From Adineta vaga (taxonomy: Eukaryota; Rotifera), in NCBI GenBank assembly GCA_021613535.1, contig CP075492.1, positions 2,790,001 to 2,854,000 on the forward strand: a stretch of 64,000 nucleotides of DNA, read 5' to 3'. A program made the position numbers and the translations under genes. Numbering within the stretch: the stretch's first letter is position 1; each line of letters begins with the position of its first letter. This document shows positions 50,085-59,179 of the stretch, piece by piece. A model generated the notes under the pieces. That model saw only the letters and a program-made list of their open reading frames with translations, searched no databases and was not told where the DNA came from.

Positions 50085-51945
50085 TCAGTTATCGTCTGGT
50101 TTATTTAACTGCTGTTGTATTAATCGAAGATTATCAGAGAATTCTTGTGATTGCGGATGTTCTTTTGTTAGAGACTTTGTAGAGATCTCGGCTGCTCTAG
50201 TAGCAAATGGCAGTGCTTTTTCATACAATTTTTGATTGATAAAAGTGCAAGCGATATTATTTAAAGTAATAGCTAATGATGGATGATCAGATGGTAGAGA
50301 ATCGGATTTGATTACAAGAGCCTTGTTAAAATAAGAGAATGCACTGACATAGTCTTTTTGAGCATAGATGACAGCAGCAATATTACTATATGACTGAGCA
50401 ATGTCAGGATGTGTTTCTGGCAAACATTCAAGTCGTAATTTTAAGGCTTGCTCATAATAATGTTGCGCACGCTCAAAGTTCTTTTGTTTATAATAAACAG
50501 TACCAAGATTACTAAATTGATCCGCAATTTTTTTGTTAGAAACAGATCCGTTCTGATTTAGTTCAATCGCATGATGTAAATGATTTAAAGCTTGTTGATG
50601 TTGACCAAGTTCTTGACAAACTAAACCAAGATTCTCATAGCATTCAGCAGAATTTGAATCGTATTCTATTGACTGTTGAAAATATTCAGCAGCTTTCGAA
50701 TAGAGACGTTTATCCATATAAATTGTTCCTAAATCACTGTAGAGTTGTGCTTGGTCCTTTGGATTATTCGAGAACGTTGTTATTTTCGTCATCAACATTT
50801 GATAGAAATGTTCTGCCTTATCATATTGACATAAGGTTTTCATCAATCCACCTAAGGTAAACAAAGGGTTTGGTCCTTGTAGCTCAGCTCGCATATATTC
50901 AGTCAATTGATTTAATCTTAAATCTTCATCACCATTCAATAACAATTGAACTTTCCATATACCACTCGGCAGTCTGTCAACCTGTTGAATGCGAAATATA
51001 GTACCCATAGAAAAAAGAATTTCTTTTTCGCCCGGAACTTCACTATATTGTTGAATATCTGCAAACGGACTTTGGCACTTATTAACATCAATCGTCATTT
51101 CGAATAGAACAGATCGAATACCCTGAGAACCCATTTTCTGTGTAGCAAATGATAATGCTACTTTTCGTTCAATAGTCGTCGATAGAAACGTATTGAATGA
51201 AATAAGACCACCACAATTTTGTTCAATTTGCCTGAAACCATCTTCTTGTAGACTAATACCGCGATAAACGGTAATTGAAGTTGATTTCAGAGTTTGAATA
51301 AATTGTGAATGAAGTTTTACTAATTCTAAGTGTAAATCTTTCACAAAAAATCGCATTTTATATAAGACGTTAATATCTTGTGTTAACAATGCGCTATTGA
51401 GCATTTTGGACATAAATGTTGGTCGTGTATACCACCAAACAGCACGTTCTGGCTTATATTCAACATCAAGTTCATCAATATAAGATAGTTCAAGTGAATC
51501 ATTAGCAAATCGCTTACAGCATTCGATAATTAAGTCTTTGCGAATGTTGTCATCCGAAACGTCCATCGATACAAGTAATTCTCGTAAGAGTCGTGCATAC
51601 ATAAACGAAGGATCTTGACGATCTCGTGGTGTCGTAACACTGGGCACAACAGTCGCTGGCTTTGGCGCAACTGTAAATGACACATTATCATTGGAAGAGC
51701 GTGTTACGCTGTTATTTTTTATTTTATCTTCAGCATTGGATTTGATCTATCAAAAAGAATATGTAAGACATACAATATTGTTACTGTGACATATACCTTG
51801 TGCCCTATGAAATTTTCAAAAAAGTCTCAAACTTTTAGGCTATACATACGGTTTAGTTGTGAGAGATAAGAGTACAAACCTTAGATTCATATTGATCGGG
51901 AGAATCATTAACTTTATCGAAAGTTTCAACATTTCCATGCTCCAT
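50085..51945 (-). CDS. ADP-ribosyltransferase with TPR array
   Basis: Predicted 575 aa from exons 51880-51945 (MEHGNVETFDKVNDSPDQYE) and 50085-51746, joined in phase 0 across a 133-bp GT-AG intron; the open frame alone begins only with GTG at 51683. The N-terminal half is an arginine-specific mono-ADP-ribosyltransferase fold, transferring ADP-ribose from NAD+ to protein arginine: WWYTRPTFMSKMLNSAL, Arg184 in VYRGIS, Ser211 in FNTFLSTT, and Glu262/Glu264 in GEKEILF, so the R-S-ExE triad is complete. The C-terminal half has about five or six TPRs, the last three of kinesin light chain type (CLPETHPDIAQSYSNIA, SLPSDHPSLAITLNNIA). There is no signal peptide, so it should act inside the cell, with TPRs recruiting substrates. 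It is a diverged paralogue of the gene at 9.9-11.6 kb. It is divergent from the receptor gene at 52.5 kb. Confidence 0.9.
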
Positions 51946-52172
51946 AGCGTAATATCATATACAAAAATAAACTACCAGCGTATTCTGCTACTTTATCTCA
52001 ACGGTAGCTGAGAGACAATATGAATATTTTATTTAAAAAAAAGTTTTATTTATTCTCAAGCAACGCCGACGGAAATTCAATTTCTTTCTTTAAGGTTGCA
52101 ATTCTTCATCTTTTTTTCTTTTTACTTTTAATAAAATGGCGTGTTTTTCGGACGAAAGGCAAAGCACAAACG

Positions 52173-52226
52173 GGTAGGTGTGGGTGAGCGTATGGGTCTG
52201 AATATAACACAGACACCCACACCATC
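52173..52226. repeat. telomere-like hairpin in a divergent intergenic region
   Basis: Left arm gggtaggtgtgggtg (52173-52187), right arm cagacacccacacc (52211-52224). It lies between the 5' ends of two divergent genes (ART and receptor), so this class of hairpin is not restricted to gene 3' ends. Confidence 0.6.
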
Positions 52227-52286
52227 AAGAATTTCTATTCTTTCAGTAATGTATATACACACTGGAGTGTTCTATTGTAATGACTT

Positions 52287-52295
52287 TATATAAAG
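52287..52295 (+). promoter_or_regulatory. candidate TATA box for the receptor gene
   Basis: TATATAAAG at 52287-52295, about 210 bp upstream of the receptor ATG and on its strand. Supported only by motif match and position. Confidence 0.3.
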
Positions 52296-52506
52296 GCAGT
52301 TTTGATCTTTTTGATGATCATGTTAATCTATCTACATTCTCTAATGGAAATATTTTTATGTGTTCAACTAAGCATAATTCATCTATAATATTAGTATTCA
52401 TGTTCATTTGTGTGTGCGCTTTCTGAAGTTTCATTTCATTTTTTTTCTTACATTTTTGTCATTACTTTTTCTTCGTCAAAATTCTCTTCAAATTACATTT
52501 GTATAT

Positions 52507-53421
52507 ATGGATTTTCCTTCAATTATTAATCGAATCTACATCTCTGTAAGCTGTTTGAATTTTCTCGTTGCGTTTGGATTTCTTACATTAGCCTGTCTTT
52601 ATCGAAGACAATGTTTCAATTTTCCAACACTCTTAGCTTGTAATACTGCATTAGCCGTGTTATTATCCTCTGCTAATCATATAGCAATAGCTATCTATAT
52701 GTTTATATGGGATCAAAACGATACACCTCAAATAGATGCATTATGTGCCTTCCGTGCATATTTTTATCATTCAACAAGTGCTTGCGTTCCTCATTCATTC
52801 ATCTTATTAGCTATTGAAAGATATTGTAAAATTCGACAATTTACATTTCTCAAGACTCAATATCGAAAGAAGTGTTTGGTTCTCCTTCAATGGGTATTTG
52901 ATCTTACGTTTACTTTACCTATTCTCTTTACAGGTAATATGACAAAAGTTGCATCGGATAATTTATGCTTTGTAACATTGACAAGACTTAATTTGATATT
53001 TTATATTGCTGTAATAACAAATCCATTAACCATGATCACTCTGATCATAATCTATCGATTATTGGTACGTCATATGCATCAAGTTTCAACGAGACTAAAC
53101 AATAATCAGCACATGCGACTACAACGAGATGTAATCGTACTTCGTCGTATTGTTTTACTTAATTCTCAATTAGTTCTAGTTGCAATACCACTAGTTATTC
53201 TTATTTATCTCATTATATTTAAGGGCGATCTTTTACCTAATAAAATTATGCGTATCTTGCTGTTAATGTCGAATTTACCGTTTTTATCTATGTTAATCAT
53301 TCTATTATTGTTGACACCAGATCTTCGACAAAGTTTGATTGAATGTCGAAATAAATTCAAATTCTGTAGATCAACAAGAAATACTCCTGTGCAAATAATA
53401 TCGCCTACCATTCGCTTTTAA
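52507..53421 (+). CDS. rhodopsin-like G-protein-coupled receptor
   Basis: Protein of 304 aa from the ATG at 52507 (MDFPSIINRIYISVSC). The open frame extends upstream to a TTG at 52408, but that adds a separate hydrophobic stretch and no ATG. Seven hydrophobic segments are visible, from SCLNFLVAFGFLTLACL to SNLPFLSMLIILLLL. The end of helix 3 has AIERY (the E/DRY motif), a Cys before it (ALCAF) can pair with the extracellular-loop-2 Cys (DNLCF), and helix 5 ends NPLTMITLIIIYRLL. The short C-terminal tail is basic. There is no NPxxY in helix 7 (LLLLTPDLRQ instead), which is common in the expanded bdelloid receptor family. No intron. Ligand unknown; probably a peptide or chemosensory receptor. 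Confidence 0.8.
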   Translation: MDFPSIINRIYISVSCLNFLVAFGFLTLACLYRRQCFNFPTLLACNTALAVLLSSANHIAIAIYMFIWDQNDTPQIDALCAFRAYFYHSTSACVPHSFILLAIERYCKIRQFTFLKTQYRKKCLVLLQWVFDLTFTLPILFTGNMTKVASDNLCFVTLTRLNLIFYIAVITNPLTMITLIIIYRLLVRHMHQVSTRLNNNQHMRLQRDVIVLRRIVLLNSQLVLVAIPLVILIYLIIFKGDLLPNKIMRILLLMSNLPFLSMLIILLLLTPDLRQSLIECRNKFKFCRSTRNTPVQIISPTIRF

Positions 53422-53653
53422 CTGAACATGATTTATTTTCAAAAACAAGATTAGACGATACGTCCTTTAGCCATGTTTGGTTGAATGATTGCAATAATAT
53501 AAGGGTTTGTTACGTGACCTAATGGTACTTGTTATTCTTTTCTATTTTCTTCTTCATCTCTTTCCTTGTTCATTATACTTAGATGATGATATCATAGATA
53601 TATCTCTCTTTGTCTTTTTCTGACCTTCGTTTCTTTCTTCCCGCGCGCATATA

Positions 53654-55241
53654 ACGGGTGTCACAAAATGAATGAGCCTCTCCTTATTTTTCATTTTTCT
53701 CCCCTATTTTTCGGCATGGGAAAGCAAATTTTTTTATCAAAAGATTCCTCGTCAAATTCTCTACAAACGTAGATACTTTTATTATCTTAAATAATTTCCA
53801 TCATTCTGTGACATACGATACAATCTATTGGTCCAAGAAGCACAACTTTCAAAGACAATATTTTTTCGAATTTTTTTTACTGCACGTTTTAATTCTTGGA
53901 TCAATGTTGGTTTAGATATCACTTTATTCCAGTTGATCACCTTCACAAATTCATCCCAAATACAGTAATCCAATGGGTTAAGATCAGGGCTGTTAGGTGG
54001 CCAATGGTCTTTATCAATAAATACTGGAAAATTGTCTCGATCCTCTTTTTTTATTTTCTCAACATTTTTTGCAAAAGATTCAGTTTTCTGATAATGAAAA
54101 GCGAAGATTTACAGAAAGTGGTAGCCTTGAAACATCAAAATGGTGACAATCCAACGAAGGTTTTTCGTGATTTGAATGGGGTAATCGGTTTAGCAACTAT
54201 CAAAAGATGGTACAAAATGATTGATGAAACTGGTTCTATCAATTTATCAGTGTCATCAGGTCGTCCACGTACAGCTCGAACTAATGCCAACATCAAGAAG
54301 GTCAAGCAAAAGCTACAACGAAAAAAGATATCGACTAGAGGACTTGCACTTGATCTGAGTATATCTCACGAAAGTGCTCGCAGAATTCTTCGGGATGATC
54401 TTGGCTGTCGACCTTATAAACATGTGATCGAACCAGCACTTACCGAAGAGCAGAAAGAAAAAAGAAAAAAGTTTGCCAACTGGATACGAACAAATTTTCG
54501 AAAGCAGGAAATATTGAAAATTCTGTTTTCTGACGAAAAAATGTTCGACATTGATGGAGCTTACAATAGCCAGAACGATCGTATATGGGCTGCAAATCGT
54601 GATGAAGCTAATCAGAAAGGTGGTATTCATCAGAAAAAAAAATTTCCTGAAAAAGTCATGGTATGGCTTGGTGTATGTTCCAAAGGTGTATCTCCATTGG
54701 TGATATTTGAAAAAGGTACAGTCAACCATGATCGATACATTAAGGAGGTGCTTCCTGTGGCACTTAAATATGGAAATCATGTGTTTGGAAACGATTGGAC
54801 ATTCCAACAAGATGGGGCTAGACCCCATACTCATCGTTTAACACAACAATGGTGTCATGACAATTTTCCAGTATTTATTGATAAAGACCATTGGCCACCT
54901 AACAGCCCTGATCTTAACCCATTGGATTACTGTATTTGGGATGAATTTGTGAAGGTGATCAACTGGAATAAAGTGACATCTAAACCAACATTGATCCAAG
55001 AATTAAAACGTGCAGTAAAAAAAATTCGAAAAAATATTGTCTTTGAAAGTTGTGCTTCTTGGACCAATAGATTGTATCGTATGTCACAGAATGATGGAAA
55101 TTATTTAAGATAATAAAAGTATCTACGTTTGTAGAGAATTTGACGAGGAATCTTTTGATAAAAAAATTTGCTTTCCCATGCCGAAAAATAGGGGAGAAAA
55201 ATGAAAAATAAGGAGAGGCTCATTCATTTTGTGACACCCGT
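53654..55241 (+). mobile_element. mariner-like element with about 380-bp inverted ends
   Basis: The element is flanked by TA dinucleotides (53652-53653 and 55242-55243) and begins ACGGGTGTCAC, the inverse of its right end. Instead of a short terminal inverted repeat, the left end (53654-54037) is an almost perfect inverted copy of the right end (about 54859-55241), including the last part of the transposase coding region. I noticed a single difference (gatatc against gacatc). This gives two identical '3' ends' around an intact transposase gene. Confidence 0.9.
54094..55113 (+). CDS. mariner-like (DD37D) transposase
   Basis: Intact 339-aa transposase of the Tc1/mariner superfamily, which cuts and pastes the element at TA sites. 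The start is the ATG at 54094 (MKSEDLQKVVALKHQNG); the open frame upstream belongs to the inverted copy of the element's own 3' end. The N-terminal half has helix-turn-helix DNA-binding regions (DNPTKVFRDLNGVIGLATIKRWY; STRGLALDLSISHESARRILRDD). Catalytic aspartates are in LFSDEK, FQQDGARPHT and NPLDY; the second and third are separated by 37 residues, placing it with the DD37D maT-like branch. No stop or frameshift, so it may be recently active. A 63-aa open frame on the minus strand at 53782-53973 is the duplicated C-terminal end. Confidence 0.93.
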   Translation: MKSEDLQKVVALKHQNGDNPTKVFRDLNGVIGLATIKRWYKMIDETGSINLSVSSGRPRTARTNANIKKVKQKLQRKKISTRGLALDLSISHESARRILRDDLGCRPYKHVIEPALTEEQKEKRKKFANWIRTNFRKQEILKILFSDEKMFDIDGAYNSQNDRIWAANRDEANQKGGIHQKKKFPEKVMVWLGVCSKGVSPLVIFEKGTVNHDRYIKEVLPVALKYGNHVFGNDWTFQQDGARPHTHRLTQQWCHDNFPVFIDKDHWPPNSPDLNPLDYCIWDEFVKVINWNKVTSKPTLIQELKRAVKKIRKNIVFESCASWTNRLYRMSQNDGNYLR

Positions 55242-55538
55242 TATAAACGTTCCATTGAACTCCAAACAAATATTTCAGATTTGTGATGAACAGTTGATGA
55301 TACTGAACGGGATATTACACTCAAATTGCATCTAAAAAATACAGATTGCATTACTTTTGGCATTAGTCAAGATAAATAAATAAATAAATATGATTACTTG
55401 AATAATGATCTATCTGAGAATGTATACGTGGCGGTAAGACAGGTGCTGATAACGGTATTGGATGGATAGATCAAACACGTACTGATAATTTTTAAGTAAG
55501 CGACGAATATTCTCTATAGTTTTACTTGATTGGTTTCT

Positions 55539-55838
55539 TTATCGATACTTTTTTAAAAGTTTCAACAATGCACAAGCACACAGACATAAGGAACATCCGA
55601 TACCACATACAAATGCAAATAGAGCTGATCTATAATAAACTAAAATAGTGTAAATAACAAAATCATATGTTTTCAATGTTTCTCTGTTTTTAAGCAGTTG
55701 ACTGATATATACGATAGTAGTAATGATGAGAATGGGACTTTCTATAATGGTTAGTATGGCTATAAATCCTTTCCAAATTGAGTATATTTTATCTTCATCT
55801 TCATCTTCCTCATCATTATCCATATCAGATATATACAT
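55539..55838 (-). CDS. possible small two-TM protein
   Basis: Open frame of 99 aa with ATG at 55838: an acidic N-terminus (MDNDEEDEDEDK), a hydrophobic segment (GFIAILTIIESPILIITTIV), and a second longer one ending in a Cys-rich stretch (CGIGCSLCLCACALL), then KLLKKYR. The topology is plausible for a small membrane protein, but no family is recognised and an overlapping plus-strand frame is also open. It could be chance or one exon of a larger gene. Confidence 0.35.
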   Translation of the reverse strand: MYISDMDNDEEDEDEDKIYSIWKGFIAILTIIESPILIITTIVYISQLLKNRETLKTYDFVIYTILVYYRSALFAFVCGIGCSLCLCACALLKLLKKYR

Positions 55839-56530
55839 CGCAATTTTTTCTACGATAATTAAACCAAAAGTCGTGAATACCCGTTATAATATTAAAACCC
55901 TACATAACTACCTTACGCCAGTCCATCTACCTGCCTGTGGTAGCTTGTTCTCTATCGATTGCAACATTTTTTGTTCATGTCAGGTACTTATTAACTTGTT
56001 CTTCTTTATCTTTATTTATTATCTACTGTTGTTTTGTTACATGAGTCTTAAGAAAAGTGTGGTCCTGTCTTTCTATGCATTCAAACCTGATGAAAGCTAT
56101 TGCAACCACACATTGAAAACAAAAACGGTACAGTACCAAACTATTTTTGCAACGAGATCGAAACTCACAAAAAGGTATCGTAAACATACAAGATCCGTTG
56201 AAATCATCTTTTAACTGATGCGCAATCCCCTTTGAAGGTTTCGCAGATTTTCTACGTAGCCTAAAATTGGTTTAGCATTAATTACAAACACCGAAACCTT
56301 TTTTGGATTTCATGGGACCTACAAAAACGTCCATTTGAGTTTCTTTTTGGGTAAAGAATCTTATTTGTTTCAATACGAAAGAGGTGCGCATAGGAGGGTG
56401 ATTTAATTTATTTATCATTTTCAATTCAGTGATCGGTAAGCTCCCAAATCAAGTAGACTGCTGTAGACAGACTTTTAAGAGAAATACGACGTTTCTCTGG
56501 GCCAGCAGTAAAATTCTGTAGACCTATTTT

Positions 56531-56601
56531 GAGAGTGTAGGTTTAGATGAGGGCGAGATTGTCTCTTACTCAGTTCTACGCTCACCCACACCCACACTCT
56601 A
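56531..56601. repeat. telomere-like imperfect hairpin
   Basis: gagagtgtaggtttagatgagg (left side, only outer 8 bases pair well) against ctcacccacacccacactct at 56581-56600. It lies about 230 bp upstream of the decarboxylase ATG. Confidence 0.45.
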
Positions 56602-56832
56602 TCCACATGCTTTCTGCTATTCCTTCATTCTTATCTATACTATTTTTGTTTTCCGATTGACAGTGTGTGTGATGACGTTAATTTTCTTGTATACCTGTAC
56701 CCGTATCAGAATCTCGCCCACATCCTCACCCATTTTATATACGAGAACCATGTAACAAAACCAACAATGCCTGACTTATATTTCACAATACACGTCTATT
56801 TTGATTTATAGACTACCGTGGAAGCTACTGGG

Positions 56833-58305
56833 ATGAGTGACGGTGACACGAAAATGGAAAAACAAAAGAAAGAACAGCAAAAGACCTTTCTTGGCTATCA
56901 GTTGAATGAAAAACTTAACTATTCAGAAAAGCTTTCATTTATGCTCGACATTCATACAAACAACGTCGGGGATCCGTTTGTAAACGGAAATTGTACAACT
57001 AATACAAAGGTTATCGAACGAGCAGTACTCGATTATTTCGCAAATTTATGGCATGCTCAATATCCGAGTGATCCAGCTAATGAGGAATCTTATTGGGGTT
57101 ATATATTGAGTATGGGCTGTACAGAGGGAAATTTGTATGCTCTTTATAATGCTCGAAATTATTTGCAAGGCAAAGCGTTATATCGAGAAGCAGATCAGGA
57201 TTTCTCATATGTCGGATCACTAAAAGAAAATGTTAAAACTAAAAATGCCTATCATCCTGTAGCGTTCTTCTCTCAAGATACTCATTATTCAATAGCAAAA
57301 GCAGTTCGAGTTCTTGAGATTCGAACATTTTGTGAAATAGGTGAAGCAAAATACAAAGGCCAATGTCCGATTACACAAGATGGTCGGTGGCCAAGAGAAG
57401 TTCCATCCGAGTATGGCAATGAAGGACCAGGCTCGATTGATGTAGATAAACTTGTTCAACTGGTGGAATTTTTTGCTAAAAAAGGCTATCCACCGTTGAT
57501 CGTACTTAACTTAGGCACAACATTCAAAGGTGCATATGATGACGTCGAAAAAGTAGGTAATCTTTTACAACCTATTCTGGAAACATACAAACTAGCTACG
57601 CGAAAGGTTAATTATGCCCCTGGCACATCTGATAACCGTACAGGTTACTGGATTCATGTCGATGGTGCTTTAGGCGGATCATATTTACCATTCCTTAAAA
57701 AAGCAGGTGGTCGTGTACAAGGACATATTCCCAAGTTTGATTTTTCTTTACCCTTTGTTCATTCAATTGTTACCAGTGCTCATAAGTACCCGGGTAGCCC
57801 GATGCCGGGTGGCATTTACATGACAAAGCGTAAATATCAAATTGCACCACCTGATGATCCTGAATACACTGGTTCACCTGATACAACATTTGCCGGTTCA
57901 CGTAATGGTATTGTGCCAGCTATAATGTGGTGTTATTATGCTAGTACTAGCGATGAGATAGAGTCGGATAGAGCTGTCAAAATGGAAGAGACCGCGCAAT
58001 ACGCCGAAACGAAATTGAAAGAATTAGAAAATGAGTATCAGAATTATGGTTACAAATTATGGGTGCAACGTGCTCCACTTTCGCTTTCAATAAGATTTCG
58101 AGATCCAGAAAACCATGAAATTATACGAAAATATAGTTTATCTCAAATGAAATTACAAATTGATGGCGAAACAAAGCCAAGAAAATATGTACATATTTTC
58201 ATTATGCAAAGTGTAACAAACGAGATAATGGATAAACTAATTGTGGATTTAAGATATGTATATAGTGAAACGTTCTTTTCTATACAAGACAAAGTGACTC
58301 AGTAG
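56833..58305 (+). CDS. PLP-dependent group II decarboxylase, histidine decarboxylase-like
   Basis: Protein of 490 aa from the ATG at 56833; the frame is open to 56812, where a splice-acceptor-like tttatag suggests a possible upstream exon. It belongs to the pyridoxal-phosphate group II amino-acid decarboxylases, which convert an amino acid to an amine plus CO2. Visible residues: His151 in SQDTHYSIAKA (cofactor stacking), Asp277 in HVDGALGG (pyridine N contact), and Lys318 in TSAHKYPGSPMPGG (Schiff-base lysine). The N-terminal part (NNVGDPF, MGCTEGNLYALYNAR) and overall layout resemble bacterial and plant serine/histidine decarboxylase-type enzymes more than animal HDC/DDC. Compared with bacterial HDC it has an insert around residues 170-200. 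The substrate (histidine, serine or other) cannot be decided here. Single exon, which fits a gene of foreign origin, but that is inference. Confidence 0.87.
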   Translation: MSDGDTKMEKQKKEQQKTFLGYQLNEKLNYSEKLSFMLDIHTNNVGDPFVNGNCTTNTKVIERAVLDYFANLWHAQYPSDPANEESYWGYILSMGCTEGNLYALYNARNYLQGKALYREADQDFSYVGSLKENVKTKNAYHPVAFFSQDTHYSIAKAVRVLEIRTFCEIGEAKYKGQCPITQDGRWPREVPSEYGNEGPGSIDVDKLVQLVEFFAKKGYPPLIVLNLGTTFKGAYDDVEKVGNLLQPILETYKLATRKVNYAPGTSDNRTGYWIHVDGALGGSYLPFLKKAGGRVQGHIPKFDFSLPFVHSIVTSAHKYPGSPMPGGIYMTKRKYQIAPPDDPEYTGSPDTTFAGSRNGIVPAIMWCYYASTSDEIESDRAVKMEETAQYAETKLKELENEYQNYGYKLWVQRAPLSLSIRFRDPENHEIIRKYSLSQMKLQIDGETKPRKYVHIFIMQSVTNEIMDKLIVDLRYVYSETFFSIQDKVTQ

Positions 58306-58856
58306 GAAATATGCATTCGAAGTAAAAATGAAAAAAAAATAGTTAACCGCGTCGCAAATGTATCATACCCTGATGACAACTTTAAAAAAACAAAATTCCA
58401 CTGGCATCTGTTACCACGTATAATATTATATATATATAAAGACATACAATTAATCAGAAAAATTCCTTAGTTAATCATGGTTTTTCGTTTATGTAGAATT
58501 TATTTTTCCAATTGACTGAACTATTTTTTAGTGCTGCCCAACACATTTCCTCTGTTATGCTATCTGATTCTTTGCGCTCTTAATTATGGAATTTATTAAC
58601 GATATGTCATACTTACAATTCAATTTTGTTTCCTTGATTGAAGAGAGAGTGATACGCAAAACCCAAATGCATTTGCTTATTGGGTAGGTGTGGGTGTTAG
58701 ATATATGTAGTATCCCCACCCACACTCAACTATACGAAGTATTCAGAATATCGAAAGATTATCTGTGAAAAACATATCCTTTTTAGTAAAATTTTATTTC
58801 GAATTGCATAAAAAAACACACAAAATCAATTGAATTACTTAGCAAAGATAAATTTG
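58306..58856. other. intergenic between convergent genes
   Basis: 3' flank of the decarboxylase. It contains a (TA)n tract near 58428-58438 and a telomere-like hairpin at 58681-58730; no gene seen. Confidence 0.5.
58681..58730. repeat. telomere-like hairpin between convergent genes
   Basis: Left arm gggtaggtgtgggtgtt (58682-58698), right arm ccccacccacactcaac (58714-58730), with a loop of about 15 bases. It lies between the 3' ends of the decarboxylase and the F-box/LRR-like gene. Confidence 0.6.
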
Positions 58857-59179
58857 CTAATTTATAAACGATATAAAAATGAACCATACCACACTTATTA
58901 AAAGAAAATAAATAGAAGATTTGAGGCTTCTAAAAACCTTATTATAAATAAGACAAGTAATCATATAGCTCACGAAACCTTTCATAAGTAAAGATAACCA
59001 AAAATTAATTGAAAACCAGTGATATACAAACTTATCCATAATGGGATTTGTATAAATAGTGTTCGTTGCCATGATAAGACTTCCTATATTTCCACTTTTA
59101 TTCCTAAGTCCAAATATTTTCTTTATTTTATACCAAAAATATTCAAATCGTCGTCGTTTGTAGGAAGAAGAAATTCTAT
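58857..59179 (-). other. possible 3' exon with two TM segments
   Basis: Open from an acceptor near 59180 to the stop at 58857: SSNRISSSYKRRR, then MATNTIYTNPIMDKF at 59072, then two hydrophobic segments (SLLMKGFVSYMITCLIY and SIYFLLISVVWFIFISF). The frame matches the F-box/LRR-like gene's shifted frame through a GTGAGT-TTTTTAG intron in phase 0. If real it would give that protein a membrane tail; otherwise it is a small separate membrane ORF or chance. Confidence 0.3.

Larger units (their letters stand above)
55244..56832. other. region between the transposon and the decarboxylase gene
   Basis: Apart from one small membrane-protein candidate (55539-55838, listed separately) there is no supported gene. 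A short plus-strand piece near 55430-55490 reads GGKTGADNGIGWIDQTRTDN and may be a scrap of a lost gene. A telomere-like hairpin is at 56531-56601 and a C-rich patch at 56713-56736. Confidence 0.45.

Noticed and set aside
53782-53973. 63-aa minus ORF resembling a transposase
   Set aside because: It is the inverted duplicate of the mariner transposase C-terminus, not a separate gene.
54313-54834. 173-aa minus ORF
   Set aside because: Antisense shadow of the mariner transposase.
55723-56214. 163-aa plus ORF
   Set aside because: Antisense to the small acidic two-TM candidate; Ser-rich start comes from the complement of its Asp/Glu run; no domain.
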